Assembly: GCA_003242085.1 (NCBI GenBank)
Contig: QBML01000002.1
Coordinates: 1 to 64,000, forward strand
Source: Pseudanabaena frigida
GTDB taxonomy: Bacteria > Cyanobacteriota > Cyanobacteriia > Pseudanabaenales > Pseudanabaenaceae
DNA: 64,000 bases
Direction: 5' to 3'
A program made the translations under genes and the position numbers. The notes below the pieces were generated by a model. That model ran no database searches. It saw only the letters and a list, made by a program, of their open reading frames with translations, and was not told where the DNA came from. Below, in pieces: positions 40,396-49,282 of the stretch (position 1 is its first letter; the number at the start of each line of letters is the position of its first letter).

Positions 40396-41610
40396 ATGAT
40401 TGCTATGACAGGTTCCCTGCCTAATTCAGACATTGTGTCTACCAATTTAACGGACGGACAGGTAGTGAGGCATGCCACATTACATATCCTACTAGCGGCT
40501 ATGCGCGTTATGAGTCGTTCTACTGGAGTGATTCAGGTAGAGACTCCGCATCATCGATGGAAATTATTGCTCACGGGTGGAGGATTAGTATTAGCAGAAG
40601 AGGAAGGTCAAGTTATACCCACATTGGTTCGCAAATACAATAACAAAGGTATTAGTTTTTCTCGGATTCCTGAATGGGAACAGCGTCAAACAAATCGACC
40701 TTATTGTTATCCTTTCGTTAATAATGTCTATAAAAAGTATGCAGAGATTACGAAGGAAGTTTTAAGAGAGATAATCTTAGAAAATTTGCTGGCATTACAC
40801 CTAGAGGATGATTTTTCTTTTGTCTGGCAACCAGCTAGCGATCTGCAAATCACTCTCCCAGTGTGGCAATTATCAATGCTTGAAAATACAATTGCCAATG
40901 AAGTACGTCAATGGCAAAAATTTGAGTGTGTCAAGCATCCTTTTCAATTAGTACAACTTGTCGATGCAGCCAACTTGCTCGCAAGGGTAGGTAATGATAA
41001 CTTCCCACTCTTTGCTAAGGTGACAACTGGTCAAGATCGTATTTGTACGATCGCTGATACCTTTAAACAGCCAATTTATCGCACAGCGCTTTTGTTGGAT
41101 AAGTTAGCTCAAAAAAATATTGTGTCAATATTACAATTACAAGAGCGCAAATCAGACAACGAAATTGGTGCTCAGCCTACAGTAAATACTCCAGTAGTTG
41201 CTAAGGATGAACCCAAAGTATTTATAGTTGATGATTCTCCTGTCTTGCTTCAACAAATGCAGCGGTTACTTGTAAGTTGGGGCTATCAAGTTGATTTTAC
41301 CGATGATGCCGAAGCAGCCACAGATAAAATTTTGCACTATAAGCCGACGATTGTATTTATTGATATCAACATGCCAAGTTTAAATGGCTTTGATTTAATT
41401 AAACAAATCCGCCGCCAAAGGGAATTAGCATCTCTTTCTCTTGTCTTAGTTACAGCCGAGAATAGTATGACCAATAATTTTAGAGCGCGGTGGGCAAGTT
41501 GCCGGTTTCTTGCAAAGCCACGCTCGTCAACAGACACACCCAAATTCCGCGACGAATTGCGTAACTTATTGAGAGAACTTGCACCTTTATCTACGGATAC
41601 ACTAGTCTAG
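40396..41610 (+). CDS. pilG: PatA-type response regulator (PilG-like), copy 2
   Basis: This 404-residue paralogue of the preceding regulator has a PATAN/DUF4388-type N-terminal domain (RVMSRSTGVIQVETPHHRWK, TTGQDRICTIADTF) and an intact receiver (FIVDDSPVLL, FIDINMPSLNGFD, LVTAEN, FLAKPR). Two PatA-type inputs in one locus could let the kinase drive opposing outputs, for example pilus extension and retraction or the two cell poles. That is inference. It is followed after 219 bases by the stand-alone CheY. Confidence 0.85.
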   Translation: MIAMTGSLPNSDIVSTNLTDGQVVRHATLHILLAAMRVMSRSTGVIQVETPHHRWKLLLTGGGLVLAEEEGQVIPTLVRKYNNKGISFSRIPEWEQRQTNRPYCYPFVNNVYKKYAEITKEVLREIILENLLALHLEDDFSFVWQPASDLQITLPVWQLSMLENTIANEVRQWQKFECVKHPFQLVQLVDAANLLARVGNDNFPLFAKVTTGQDRICTIADTFKQPIYRTALLLDKLAQKNIVSILQLQERKSDNEIGAQPTVNTPVVAKDEPKVFIVDDSPVLLQQMQRLLVSWGYQVDFTDDAEAATDKILHYKPTIVFIDINMPSLNGFDLIKQIRRQRELASLSLVLVTAENSMTNNFRARWASCRFLAKPRSSTDTPKFRDELRNLLRELAPLSTDTLV

Positions 41611-41829
41611 AATTTAACTGTTTTCTCTTCAAAGAAAGCAAATTCTTCTAGCATCAAAGAATGTTGGGGTATACATTCGTAATTTATTTGATTCTGCCAC
41701 CAAGAAATGCTGAATATTTGAAAATACTGAATAAAGTATCTAAAGTCTTCTAAAACCTTAATCACTTTATTTGTAATCACATCAAAGCAACTGCATTCAA
41801 GTAACCACACAAAGTTTAAGTCTGAAATT

Positions 41830-42207
41830 ATGAGCGAGCGTTTTTTAATAATTGATGATTCTGCAACTCAGAGACATTTACTAAGCTCTTTCCTACAGGA
41901 TTTGGGTCATACCGTTGATGTCTGCGAATCGACTACAGGCGCTTTGGAAAAAATTATTCAAAATCGCTATGCGGCAATTCTTTTGGATATTGTTTTGCCA
42001 GACCAAGATGGATATAAGTTTCTACGAGAGTTAAGATCGCATAATCAGCTTGCCGATCAGTATGTGATTTTATGCTCGACTAAAAGCACAAAGTTGGAAA
42101 TTGATTATGGTTTAAAGCGTGCTAAAGCTAATGATTATTTGACGAAACCTGTGAGTCGTGAGTCTTTATCTGCTGTCTTACAGAAACTGCCACAACAAGT
42201 TAAATGA
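41830..42207 (+). CDS. pilH: CheY-like response regulator (PilH-like)
   Basis: This stand-alone receiver has 125 residues, with the acidic pair in FLIIDDSA, the phospho-acceptor in LLDIVLPDQDGY, the Ser of LCSTKS and the Lys of LTKPVS. There is no output domain, so it acts by protein contact or as a phosphate sink. Its stop overlaps the ATG of the CheW-like gene (ATGA), which makes translational coupling likely. Confidence 0.9.
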   Translation: MSERFLIIDDSATQRHLLSSFLQDLGHTVDVCESTTGALEKIIQNRYAAILLDIVLPDQDGYKFLRELRSHNQLADQYVILCSTKSTKLEIDYGLKRAKANDYLTKPVSRESLSAVLQKLPQQVK

Positions 42208-42788
42208 GCACTCCTGAGATTAGTAAAGTCAATATAGCAGAGCGGCTTGATGGGCTAATTGCACCGAGCAATCGCTATATTGTGACAAAAGTTGGCGATC
42301 GCTCAGTTACTTTCCCAGATGTTTTAGTCTCGGAAATTATGATTGTCGAGCGTAATGCAATTTTGGCTTTACCTTTTTATGAAATAGCAATTATGGGTGT
42401 AATCCATCACCAAGCCAGTATCATGCCATTGCTATTGCTGCGCCTAGTAATGGGCGAGCAACGCGCTTTAATAACTGAGTCTTTGACAGTAGTGCGGCTG
42501 AGTAAAGTTGCCGACGAATTGAGTGATACAAAACTTAGTGGAGTAGGTGTAGTCGTCGATCGGGTCTTTGGAAGCTTCACTACTGAAGAATATCAGGACA
42601 TAAGTCAGCGTAACTCATCCGACATTACCGATCCGTATGTTGAGTCGGCCAGTTTGACAAACTCAACAAAAAAAATAAATCAAATAGTAGCGAATATTAG
42701 GAAGAACGAGTATACTCCCATTGAAATTATCTTATCGAGTATTCCTACCCATATTTGGCAGCCACAACGTTGGCAACCTTCTAGATAA
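42204..42788 (+). CDS. pilI: CheW-like adaptor protein (PilI-like)
   Basis: This 194-residue CheW-domain protein would link the chemoreceptors to the CheA kinase. The double-SH3-like core includes VLVSEIMIVERNAILALPF, YEIAIMGVIHHQASIMPLLL and GVGVVVDRVFGSF. It overlaps the CheY gene by four bases and precedes the giant receptor gene. It is somewhat diverged from classical CheW, as is usual for the Pil-type systems. Confidence 0.8.
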   Translation: MSTPEISKVNIAERLDGLIAPSNRYIVTKVGDRSVTFPDVLVSEIMIVERNAILALPFYEIAIMGVIHHQASIMPLLLLRLVMGEQRALITESLTVVRLSKVADELSDTKLSGVGVVVDRVFGSFTTEEYQDISQRNSSDITDPYVESASLTNSTKKINQIVANIRKNEYTPIEIILSSIPTHIWQPQRWQPSR

Positions 42789-42919
42789 TAAATTTAGGCT
42801 AGTAATCAACCTAAGAAAATTAGTTTTGACTATTAGGGTTAACAATTCACCTGAATTATTATGGTAGCTATAATGTAGGATAACTCTCGCAAAAATATCC
42901 GATTCTTTCCCTATAGCGA

Positions 42920-45900
42920 ATGCATATGGCAAGCACATCTAACAAAAAAAGAGCAACTTCTGTAGGCAAAAGCGTGAAGGAATCTTCAAAGCGATCGCCT
43001 AAGCCCCAACCAAAAAGCCCTCAAAAACCGAGCAAACCGAAAGGCTCTTTGGGGTTAGGGTTGCTACTGATTGCGATTGGGACATCGTTAATTGGTCTGG
43101 GTGGCTTGGGATATTTTCTTTATCAAGAATTTTTAGGTAGCTCTAAACGAGAGGTCGATCGCTCAGTCGAAGCTAAAACCCAACAGTTTGAGAGCAAATT
43201 GGCTAGCGTTCAGAGTACTGTTGATGGAATTGCTAATTCAGCAAAAACAATAGCTCAACAACAACCTAAGCCTAAAAATGTCGAACCATATCAAAAGCTT
43301 TTAGTTGATGGATTGCAAAAGTCCGAGCATATCATCGGTGTGGGGATTTCCCAGAATGAAAATTTACTGTTTACCACAGTAAAACCAACTGCGCCTTATA
43401 TTTGGAAAGAGAAATCTGGCTTAAAGCTAGAAGCAACTGAACTGAAACTTGCTGGTACAAACTCCACTGATAAATTTTTATCCAGCAATCGTTCGGACAT
43501 TCAAAATACTACTTCTTACAAGACAGCTATTGCTAAGGGCAAAGAATCTTGGTCAGAACCATATAACTCTTTAGGTAAGACACTGATTGCTTATAGCTCT
43601 CCAATTAGTGATGGTCAGAAAACCGTTGGAGTAGTTAGTGCTGATGCGATCGCTAGCAATATCTTGTCTTTAGCGGATACATCTACCAATCCCAATCTCA
43701 GCAGTGAAAGCAAAATTGGCTTTGTTATTGTTAATGGTAGTGGCAAAGTAATTACCGCATCCTATGAGTTTCAAGCAACTCAGACACAGAATCCAGCCTC
43801 TACAGAAGCTCTAGCGGCACTCGCTCAGCAAACTAAAACTCAACCATCAGGAATTGCTCAATCAGGTGGAAATCTCTGGGCATATCGCAAAATTGATAAT
43901 AGTGATTTGTTCGTTGTTGCCTATTTGCCAGAAGCGGAAATCACTAATAAGCTCCTAGTTTTAGTTGGTGGTGCGGCTGTTGGTATTAGTGCAATTTTGG
44001 CGATCGCGGTACTAGCATTTGTTAATTCCTTGAAAAATCGTCTCAGACCGCTTACCGAGGAATGCGATCGCTTTTTGACTCAACAAGGAAGTAACGATCT
44101 AAATCTTGCAGGTAAAGATGAAATCGATCGTCTCAGTCTTTCACTCAAAAGTACTCTGCAACAAGTCAAAACTAATGAAGTTCGCTTGCGGAGCGAGCTA
44201 AGCCAAAACAGCTCATTGGAAGATGTGTCAGCCGCACAGATACAGGTGCAGCAAAGTTTTGCTGAGACAGAATTAATGGAAGCAGAGGTCGGTGACTTAC
44301 TTGACGTCGTATCGTCTATGGAAGAGGGCGATCTTACGATTGAAGCACAAGTAAACGATCGCGCTACAGGATTAGTTGCCGATACTCTCAACCGCCTGCG
44401 AGAGAAGCTAGTTGAAATTATTTCTAGTGTATTAGGAACGGCACGACAAGTTGCACAAGGTGCGTCCGATCTAGAAGAACTAGCGAAGACCGTTGTGCTA
44501 AATACCGCCGAACAAGCCCAGTCGGTTACTCAAGGACAGGCACTAACCGAGCAAGTAGCCGCGATCGCTTCGCGATCGGCAGCACAGGTTAATGTTGCCA
44601 ACCAATCTCTCCAAGAGGTTCGCGACACAGTTACTTCTGGTCAAATAGCTATTAATAATTTAACCGAGGGTATTAGTGTATTGCAAACAGGGTCGGCACA
44701 GATCGTGCAGCGGATGAAAACGCTGGGTGAATTTGTAGGTCTAGCTGAGCAATTCGTGCAAGATCAAGGTCAAATTGTTTCACTAACTCAAGTTCTAGCA
44801 CTTAACGCTACTCTTGTTGCTGCTCGTGCCGCCGAACAAAAAGATCCTAAGCAATTTGCTGGCGTAGCTCGTGAATTTGAATCGATCGCAGGTCAAGTGA
44901 ACGATCTGGCAACCCAGACTAACGATGGTCTAACAGTGCTACAACAGCGCACATCACAGATTCAAACTGTTGTAACCGCAATTGATGCCGAAGTTCAGAG
45001 TCTGAGCGGACTGGTTGCTGGTTTTACATCAGGTGTAGAAGCATCGCAATCTGCATTTGATAGCATTCAAATGGCAACCGAAGAAGTTGTGCAAATCGGG
45101 CAAACCATTACTGAATCAAGTACAGAAATTGCTGAAGCGGCGGGATCTACAGCTAGTTACATTAGCGAAATCGCGCAGCTAGCCGATCGCACTGCTAACT
45201 TGACACGCTCTGCTCGTCAACAGGCGGAAGCAATGGGAAATCAGGCTCAGCAATTATTGCAAGGCATTCAGTTCTTCCGATTGCCCGAAAATTCTGGCTC
45301 ACTTGCTCCTAGCATCACGACTAATCCAACGGTCGATACATCTGGCTCTTCTGCGAACAGTTTATTTGACTCATCTACCGAGACAAATAATATTGGCGTT
45401 GCCGTACCAGCGATCGCAGTTGCGGCAGCAGCAACAGCAGTTACTATTTCTCAATCAGGACAAGATTATTTAGAAGAAGACGTTGTAACTAACTTTGATA
45501 GCTTAGATAACAGCACAAATCAAATTGAAGAAAATCCAGATACTCTGTTTGCTTTGGATTTGAAATCCGAACAAGTTGGAGAATTTACTCCTACTTCAGA
45601 ATCTTTAATGTCATTAGAGCAGGTTGAAGCTTTTATCGACGGTGGTGATATCCAAAATCAAGCTTCAGAATCGTCATACTCGCAGCTAACAGATATAACT
45701 GCGATCGAAGAATCTTTACTTGCCGACCTCAGACAAGAAATATATGAAGAATCTACATCTGATGGTACTGAAGAAAACCTAGGCGAAGAAGCTCAGCCAA
45801 CTTTGGAAGAGCCAATGGAGGGAGTAGACGAATCTGCGATCGTTTCAGCCTCTATCGATCCAATGATACTATCAGCTACTTCTTCATTCTTAGAAGATAC

Positions 45901-48900
45901 TGCCTTTGGAACACCATCTCCGCTTTCAGAAGAAGCTCTTGCCAACTTGCCAACATCTGTAGATTTCACAATCCCAGATCTTGATTATGACGAAGATTTT
46001 AGTATTCCAAAAATCGATATAGAATCGACATTAGATAATTCAAATTCATTTTATGATGCAACTTCATTTCAACAAGTTGAAGCTGGCAGTTCTGAAGCGA
46101 ATTCTGATGATTTCTATGCCGAACAACCTACAACAGACTCTAATGATTACTCTGAGCTTGACGGTATATTTGAATCAAACTCTTTTGCGGAAATACCTCC
46201 TGAGAATTTTGCTTCTAATGAGTCTGAAGATTACAACGATTATGTATCCCATGAAGAACTTAATGTTTCATTGGAAACCTCTTTAGAAAGTCCATCTAAC
46301 GAAGCTTTTAGTGATACGTTTAGCATGTCTTTTGATGAGTCTCCCTTTGATGTGGCTCTTGACGAGGCACTTAATGGTTCTCAGGACGATACATTCGACG
46401 AGTTTGCGCAAGAAATTTATCATGATGAACTTCCCGCACAAAATCCTCAAGATACTGATGATGTAATTAATCAAAGTCCACAAGTCGATTTTGATTCTGA
46501 TTATCTTGAAACTAGCGATTATCTGGCGGAAATACCAAGCCAAATACCTGATATCTATCTTGAAGAATCGACAGACGATTCATTGCCAGAAGAGTTCTCT
46601 TTTGAATTTACAGAAGGGTTTTCGATGGATAATTCAGGTTTAGCTGAATCTAATTTAGTTGAAACCGATAACTTCTTTGATGAGCCCGATCTCGTTCAAG
46701 ACAGTAATGAACTTGTCGATGCTGAAGATGCTTTCAATCTGTCTGAAACTTCGCAAGTATCAGATCTAATACCAGAATCAGCGATCACTTCTGAGTCTGA
46801 CATGCAAGGTCTAGAAGTAGTAGAGGCGCAGCCAGACGAATTTTCCTTTGAATTCACCGATAGTTTGTCGGATGGATCTCCTGCCTTGACTGAGGCTAAT
46901 AACGTCTTTGACGAAGCCAGTTTTGTTGGAGACAGTAATGAGCTTATCGATACTGATAACGTCTTTAACGAGACTAGTTTCGTTCGAGATAGTAATGAAC
47001 TTATTGATGCTGAAGATGCCTTCGATCTGTCTGAAGCTTCTCAAGTATCAGAGGTGATCGCTTCAGAGCCTGACATGCAAGGATTAGAAGTAGTAAAGGC
47101 GCAGCCAGACGAATTTTCCTTTGAATTTACCGATAGTTTGTCGGATGAAGCTCCTGCTTTGACTGAAACTGATAACGTCTTTGACGAGACTAGCTTTGTT
47201 CGAGATAGTAATGAACTTATCGATGCTGAAGATGCCTTCGCTCTGCCTGAGACCTCTCAAGAATCACAGGCGATCGCTTCTGAGTCTGACATGCAAGGTC
47301 TAGAAACAGTAGAGGCGCAGCCAGACGAATTTTCCTTCGAATTCACCGATAGTTTGTCGGATGAAGCTCCTGCCTTGACTGAAACTGAAAATGTCTTTGA
47401 CGAGACTAGTTTTGTTCGAGATAGCAATGAACTTGTCGATTCTGAAGATGCCTTTGATGTGTTTGAAGCCCCTCAAGAATCGCAGGCGATCGCTTCTGAG
47501 TCTGACATGGAGGATTTCCAAATAATAGAGACGCAGCCAGACGAATTTTCCTTTGAATTTACCGAAGATTTGTTAGAAGATCCACCAGATTTATCTGAAG
47601 CTAACAATATCTTTGATACTCCTAGTCTTACCCAAGATAATAATGAAATTGGACAAGATACTTTTGAGATATCTGAGGATACTCAAGAACCAGATGCTTT
47701 GATTTTAGAATCAGCGATCGCTCTAGAATCAGAAATGTCAGAGGTTCCAACACTCGATTCTTCGGACGAGCAGTTAGAAACTAATTTTCCTTCATTATTT
47801 GATTACAGTTTGGAAGATGAGGATGGGTTTACTGCTTCAGCTTGGCAACCTGAAGAAATTACTTCTAGTCTGTCTGAAACATCCGAAGAATTACCTCAAT
47901 CTGAACTATCAGACACTACTAACTTGATTAATAGCTCTAATTCAAGTTTCGAGTTACCAAATTTCTCAGAGATGATTGATGCTGATGATGTTCTATTAGA
48001 TGAAGTATTTAACGTTGATGAATCTGATGACTTCAGTTCTTTGTCGAACTTATTTGCCGCCGAAGAGTTATCTTTACCCTCTGCAGACATTATCTTGAGC
48101 GATTCAGCAACTGATAACGTTTCTGTGGATGCCTCTGAAGATTTTGTGGGAGGGGTAGGATTTGTGCAAGATATAGAATCTGCTATGGGAATAGGCGACT
48201 TCAGCGAAACAAGTATTTTGGATGATTCTACTTCGTCAGATGGACTGGACTTTGAGGAGTCAGTTATTTTTGAGTCATTATCAAACGATCTAGATTCTGA
48301 ACTTTCAGACAATTCTATTGACATTATGCAGTCTGAAGTCAATGACTTACAATTATCAAGTGAAAATACTGAACCGACACCTGATTTTTCTCTAGATTTT
48401 TCAGATGACTGGTCTAAAGATATTTCTGGTGATGAAGATGCCACCGCCGATAGTTTTTCCGATCTTTTGATCGCTTATCCATCGGAAGATAATGCATCTT
48501 CCGATGATACGATGGAATCAACTTATGGCTTTGCTGATAACTTATTAGATAGTTTAATAGATGAGTCTAGCCAAGAAGTGAGAGATTTATCAGAATCCTT
48601 AGATCCAGACTTTTCATCTATAAGTGAATTTGAACCGACTAATCTTAATAATCAAGAGTACGAGACTGATGTCAATGCATCAGGAAATAGTGAATCTCAA
48701 TTTGACCTTGACTTTTCGGCTTTTGCGGATCTAGATGATTCATCTGATAGTTTAGAGAATTCTGATAGTTTAGAGAATTCTGATAGTTTAGAGAATTCAG
48801 TTGTTACAGCCCGTGCCGAAATTGATGACTTCCTGTCAGGCACATTAGGTATAGAGGAACTTGATGATGAGACTTCTAAAGCGTTAGAAGACGGTACTTT

Positions 48901-48976
48901 AAAAACTGATAGAGATCGCCCTAAGGCGAATAAATCAGATACCAAAGATCAAGCTGAGACTAAAGACCAAGTATAG
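42920..48976 (+). CDS. pilJ: giant methyl-accepting-chemotaxis-type receptor (PilJ-like) with a ~1200-residue acidic repeat tail
   Basis: The 2018-residue protein begins as a normal transmembrane receptor. A basic Lys/Pro/Ser-rich cytoplasmic start is followed by TM1 (about 43-66), a periplasmic CACHE-like region (70-340), TM2 (344-370) and HAMP-like segments. The signalling hairpin reads LTQVLALNATLVAARAA and GVAREFESIAGQVNDLATQ, and the domain ends near residue 790 at FFRLPENS. About 1230 residues of Asp/Glu/Ser/Asn-rich, probably disordered sequence follow, where related PilJ proteins stop. Within it the motif EFSFEFT occurs five times (1225, 1307, 1398, 1470, 1542), and the last copies repeat exactly every 72 residues. 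The reading frame is open throughout, so the tail is translated unless misassembled. Confidence 0.85.
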   Translation: MHMASTSNKKRATSVGKSVKESSKRSPKPQPKSPQKPSKPKGSLGLGLLLIAIGTSLIGLGGLGYFLYQEFLGSSKREVDRSVEAKTQQFESKLASVQSTVDGIANSAKTIAQQQPKPKNVEPYQKLLVDGLQKSEHIIGVGISQNENLLFTTVKPTAPYIWKEKSGLKLEATELKLAGTNSTDKFLSSNRSDIQNTTSYKTAIAKGKESWSEPYNSLGKTLIAYSSPISDGQKTVGVVSADAIASNILSLADTSTNPNLSSESKIGFVIVNGSGKVITASYEFQATQTQNPASTEALAALAQQTKTQPSGIAQSGGNLWAYRKIDNSDLFVVAYLPEAEITNKLLVLVGGAAVGISAILAIAVLAFVNSLKNRLRPLTEECDRFLTQQGSNDLNLAGKDEIDRLSLSLKSTLQQVKTNEVRLRSELSQNSSLEDVSAAQIQVQQSFAETELMEAEVGDLLDVVSSMEEGDLTIEAQVNDRATGLVADTLNRLREKLVEIISSVLGTARQVAQGASDLEELAKTVVLNTAEQAQSVTQGQALTEQVAAIASRSAAQVNVANQSLQEVRDTVTSGQIAINNLTEGISVLQTGSAQIVQRMKTLGEFVGLAEQFVQDQGQIVSLTQVLALNATLVAARAAEQKDPKQFAGVAREFESIAGQVNDLATQTNDGLTVLQQRTSQIQTVVTAIDAEVQSLSGLVAGFTSGVEASQSAFDSIQMATEEVVQIGQTITESSTEIAEAAGSTASYISEIAQLADRTANLTRSARQQAEAMGNQAQQLLQGIQFFRLPENSGSLAPSITTNPTVDTSGSSANSLFDSSTETNNIGVAVPAIAVAAAATAVTISQSGQDYLEEDVVTNFDSLDNSTNQIEENPDTLFALDLKSEQVGEFTPTSESLMSLEQVEAFIDGGDIQNQASESSYSQLTDITAIEESLLADLRQEIYEESTSDGTEENLGEEAQPTLEEPMEGVDESAIVSASIDPMILSATSSFLEDTAFGTPSPLSEEALANLPTSVDFTIPDLDYDEDFSIPKIDIESTLDNSNSFYDATSFQQVEAGSSEANSDDFYAEQPTTDSNDYSELDGIFESNSFAEIPPENFASNESEDYNDYVSHEELNVSLETSLESPSNEAFSDTFSMSFDESPFDVALDEALNGSQDDTFDEFAQEIYHDELPAQNPQDTDDVINQSPQVDFDSDYLETSDYLAEIPSQIPDIYLEESTDDSLPEEFSFEFTEGFSMDNSGLAESNLVETDNFFDEPDLVQDSNELVDAEDAFNLSETSQVSDLIPESAITSESDMQGLEVVEAQPDEFSFEFTDSLSDGSPALTEANNVFDEASFVGDSNELIDTDNVFNETSFVRDSNELIDAEDAFDLSEASQVSEVIASEPDMQGLEVVKAQPDEFSFEFTDSLSDEAPALTETDNVFDETSFVRDSNELIDAEDAFALPETSQESQAIASESDMQGLETVEAQPDEFSFEFTDSLSDEAPALTETENVFDETSFVRDSNELVDSEDAFDVFEAPQESQAIASESDMEDFQIIETQPDEFSFEFTEDLLEDPPDLSEANNIFDTPSLTQDNNEIGQDTFEISEDTQEPDALILESAIALESEMSEVPTLDSSDEQLETNFPSLFDYSLEDEDGFTASAWQPEEITSSLSETSEELPQSELSDTTNLINSSNSSFELPNFSEMIDADDVLLDEVFNVDESDDFSSLSNLFAAEELSLPSADIILSDSATDNVSVDASEDFVGGVGFVQDIESAMGIGDFSETSILDDSTSSDGLDFEESVIFESLSNDLDSELSDNSIDIMQSEVNDLQLSSENTEPTPDFSLDFSDDWSKDISGDEDATADSFSDLLIAYPSEDNASSDDTMESTYGFADNLLDSLIDESSQEVRDLSESLDPDFSSISEFEPTNLNNQEYETDVNASGNSESQFDLDFSAFADLDDSSDSLENSDSLENSDSLENSVVTARAEIDDFLSGTLGIEELDDETSKALEDGTLKTDRDRPKANKSDTKDQAETKDQV
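46589..47620 (+). repeat. in-frame tandem repeats in the giant receptor tail
   Basis: Five degenerate units begin PDEFSFEFT and contain NVFDE.SFVRDSNELID.EDAF and ASESDMQGLE. Copies starting near 47111, 47327 and 47543 are spaced 216 bases apart, while the first spacings are 246 and 273 bases. Nucleotide identity between neighbouring units is high, which points to recent duplication. Confidence 0.85.
48743..48796 (+). repeat. 18-bp triplicate (Asp-Ser-Leu-Glu-Asn-Ser repeat)
   Basis: Three identical 18-base copies, TCTGATAGTTTAGAGAAT, stand in frame near the 3' end of the giant receptor gene. Identity at the base level suggests slippage. Confidence 0.9.
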
Positions 48977-48986
48977 ATCTTGCGTC

Positions 48987-49073
48987 AAACCCAAATAAAG
49001 AAGAGCGGTGCGAAGCACCGCTCTTCTTTATTTGGGTTTTGATTTGCCCTAGCTATCTCTTGCATTGCAATAT
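48987..49073. repeat. hairpin terminator plus conserved flank, copy 2
   Basis: A 25-bp perfect stem (48987-49011 with 49015-49039, GAA loop) lies 10 bases after the giant receptor stop. The flank 49027-49073 matches 33357-33403 near leuB. The rest of the gap up to 49282 is upstream DNA of the second receptor gene, and I see no gene in it. The hairpin may end or attenuate the transcript between the two receptors. Confidence 0.75.
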
Positions 49074-49282
49074 ATAAAGAAAGTAGAAATTAGAGGAATT
49101 CTCGATATCTCTCTAATTTCTACTTTCTATTATTTTTGACATTGTCGCCAAGCACACTCAAAGCGCAATACACAAAGCTGTATGGTGTTAACATCACAGG
49201 TAAAATAGTTGATGATTTGGTAACAGATCGATCGTAAAGCATTTTATCTGTGACATTCTTACATTGTTAAACATCGAGAGAT

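Noticed and set aside
38956-41610. The two PatA genes as an assembly duplication
   Set aside because: The proteins have equal length but differ through most of the N-terminal domain, so they are genuine diverged paralogues.
44080-44391. 103-codon minus-strand frame inside the giant receptor gene
   Set aside because: It overlaps the conserved HAMP region in antisense; no supporting signal.
47896-48444. 182-codon minus-strand frame, almost all Ser/Lys/Glu, inside the giant receptor tail
   Set aside because: It mirrors the Asp/Ser-rich repeats of the sense strand; low complexity explains it.
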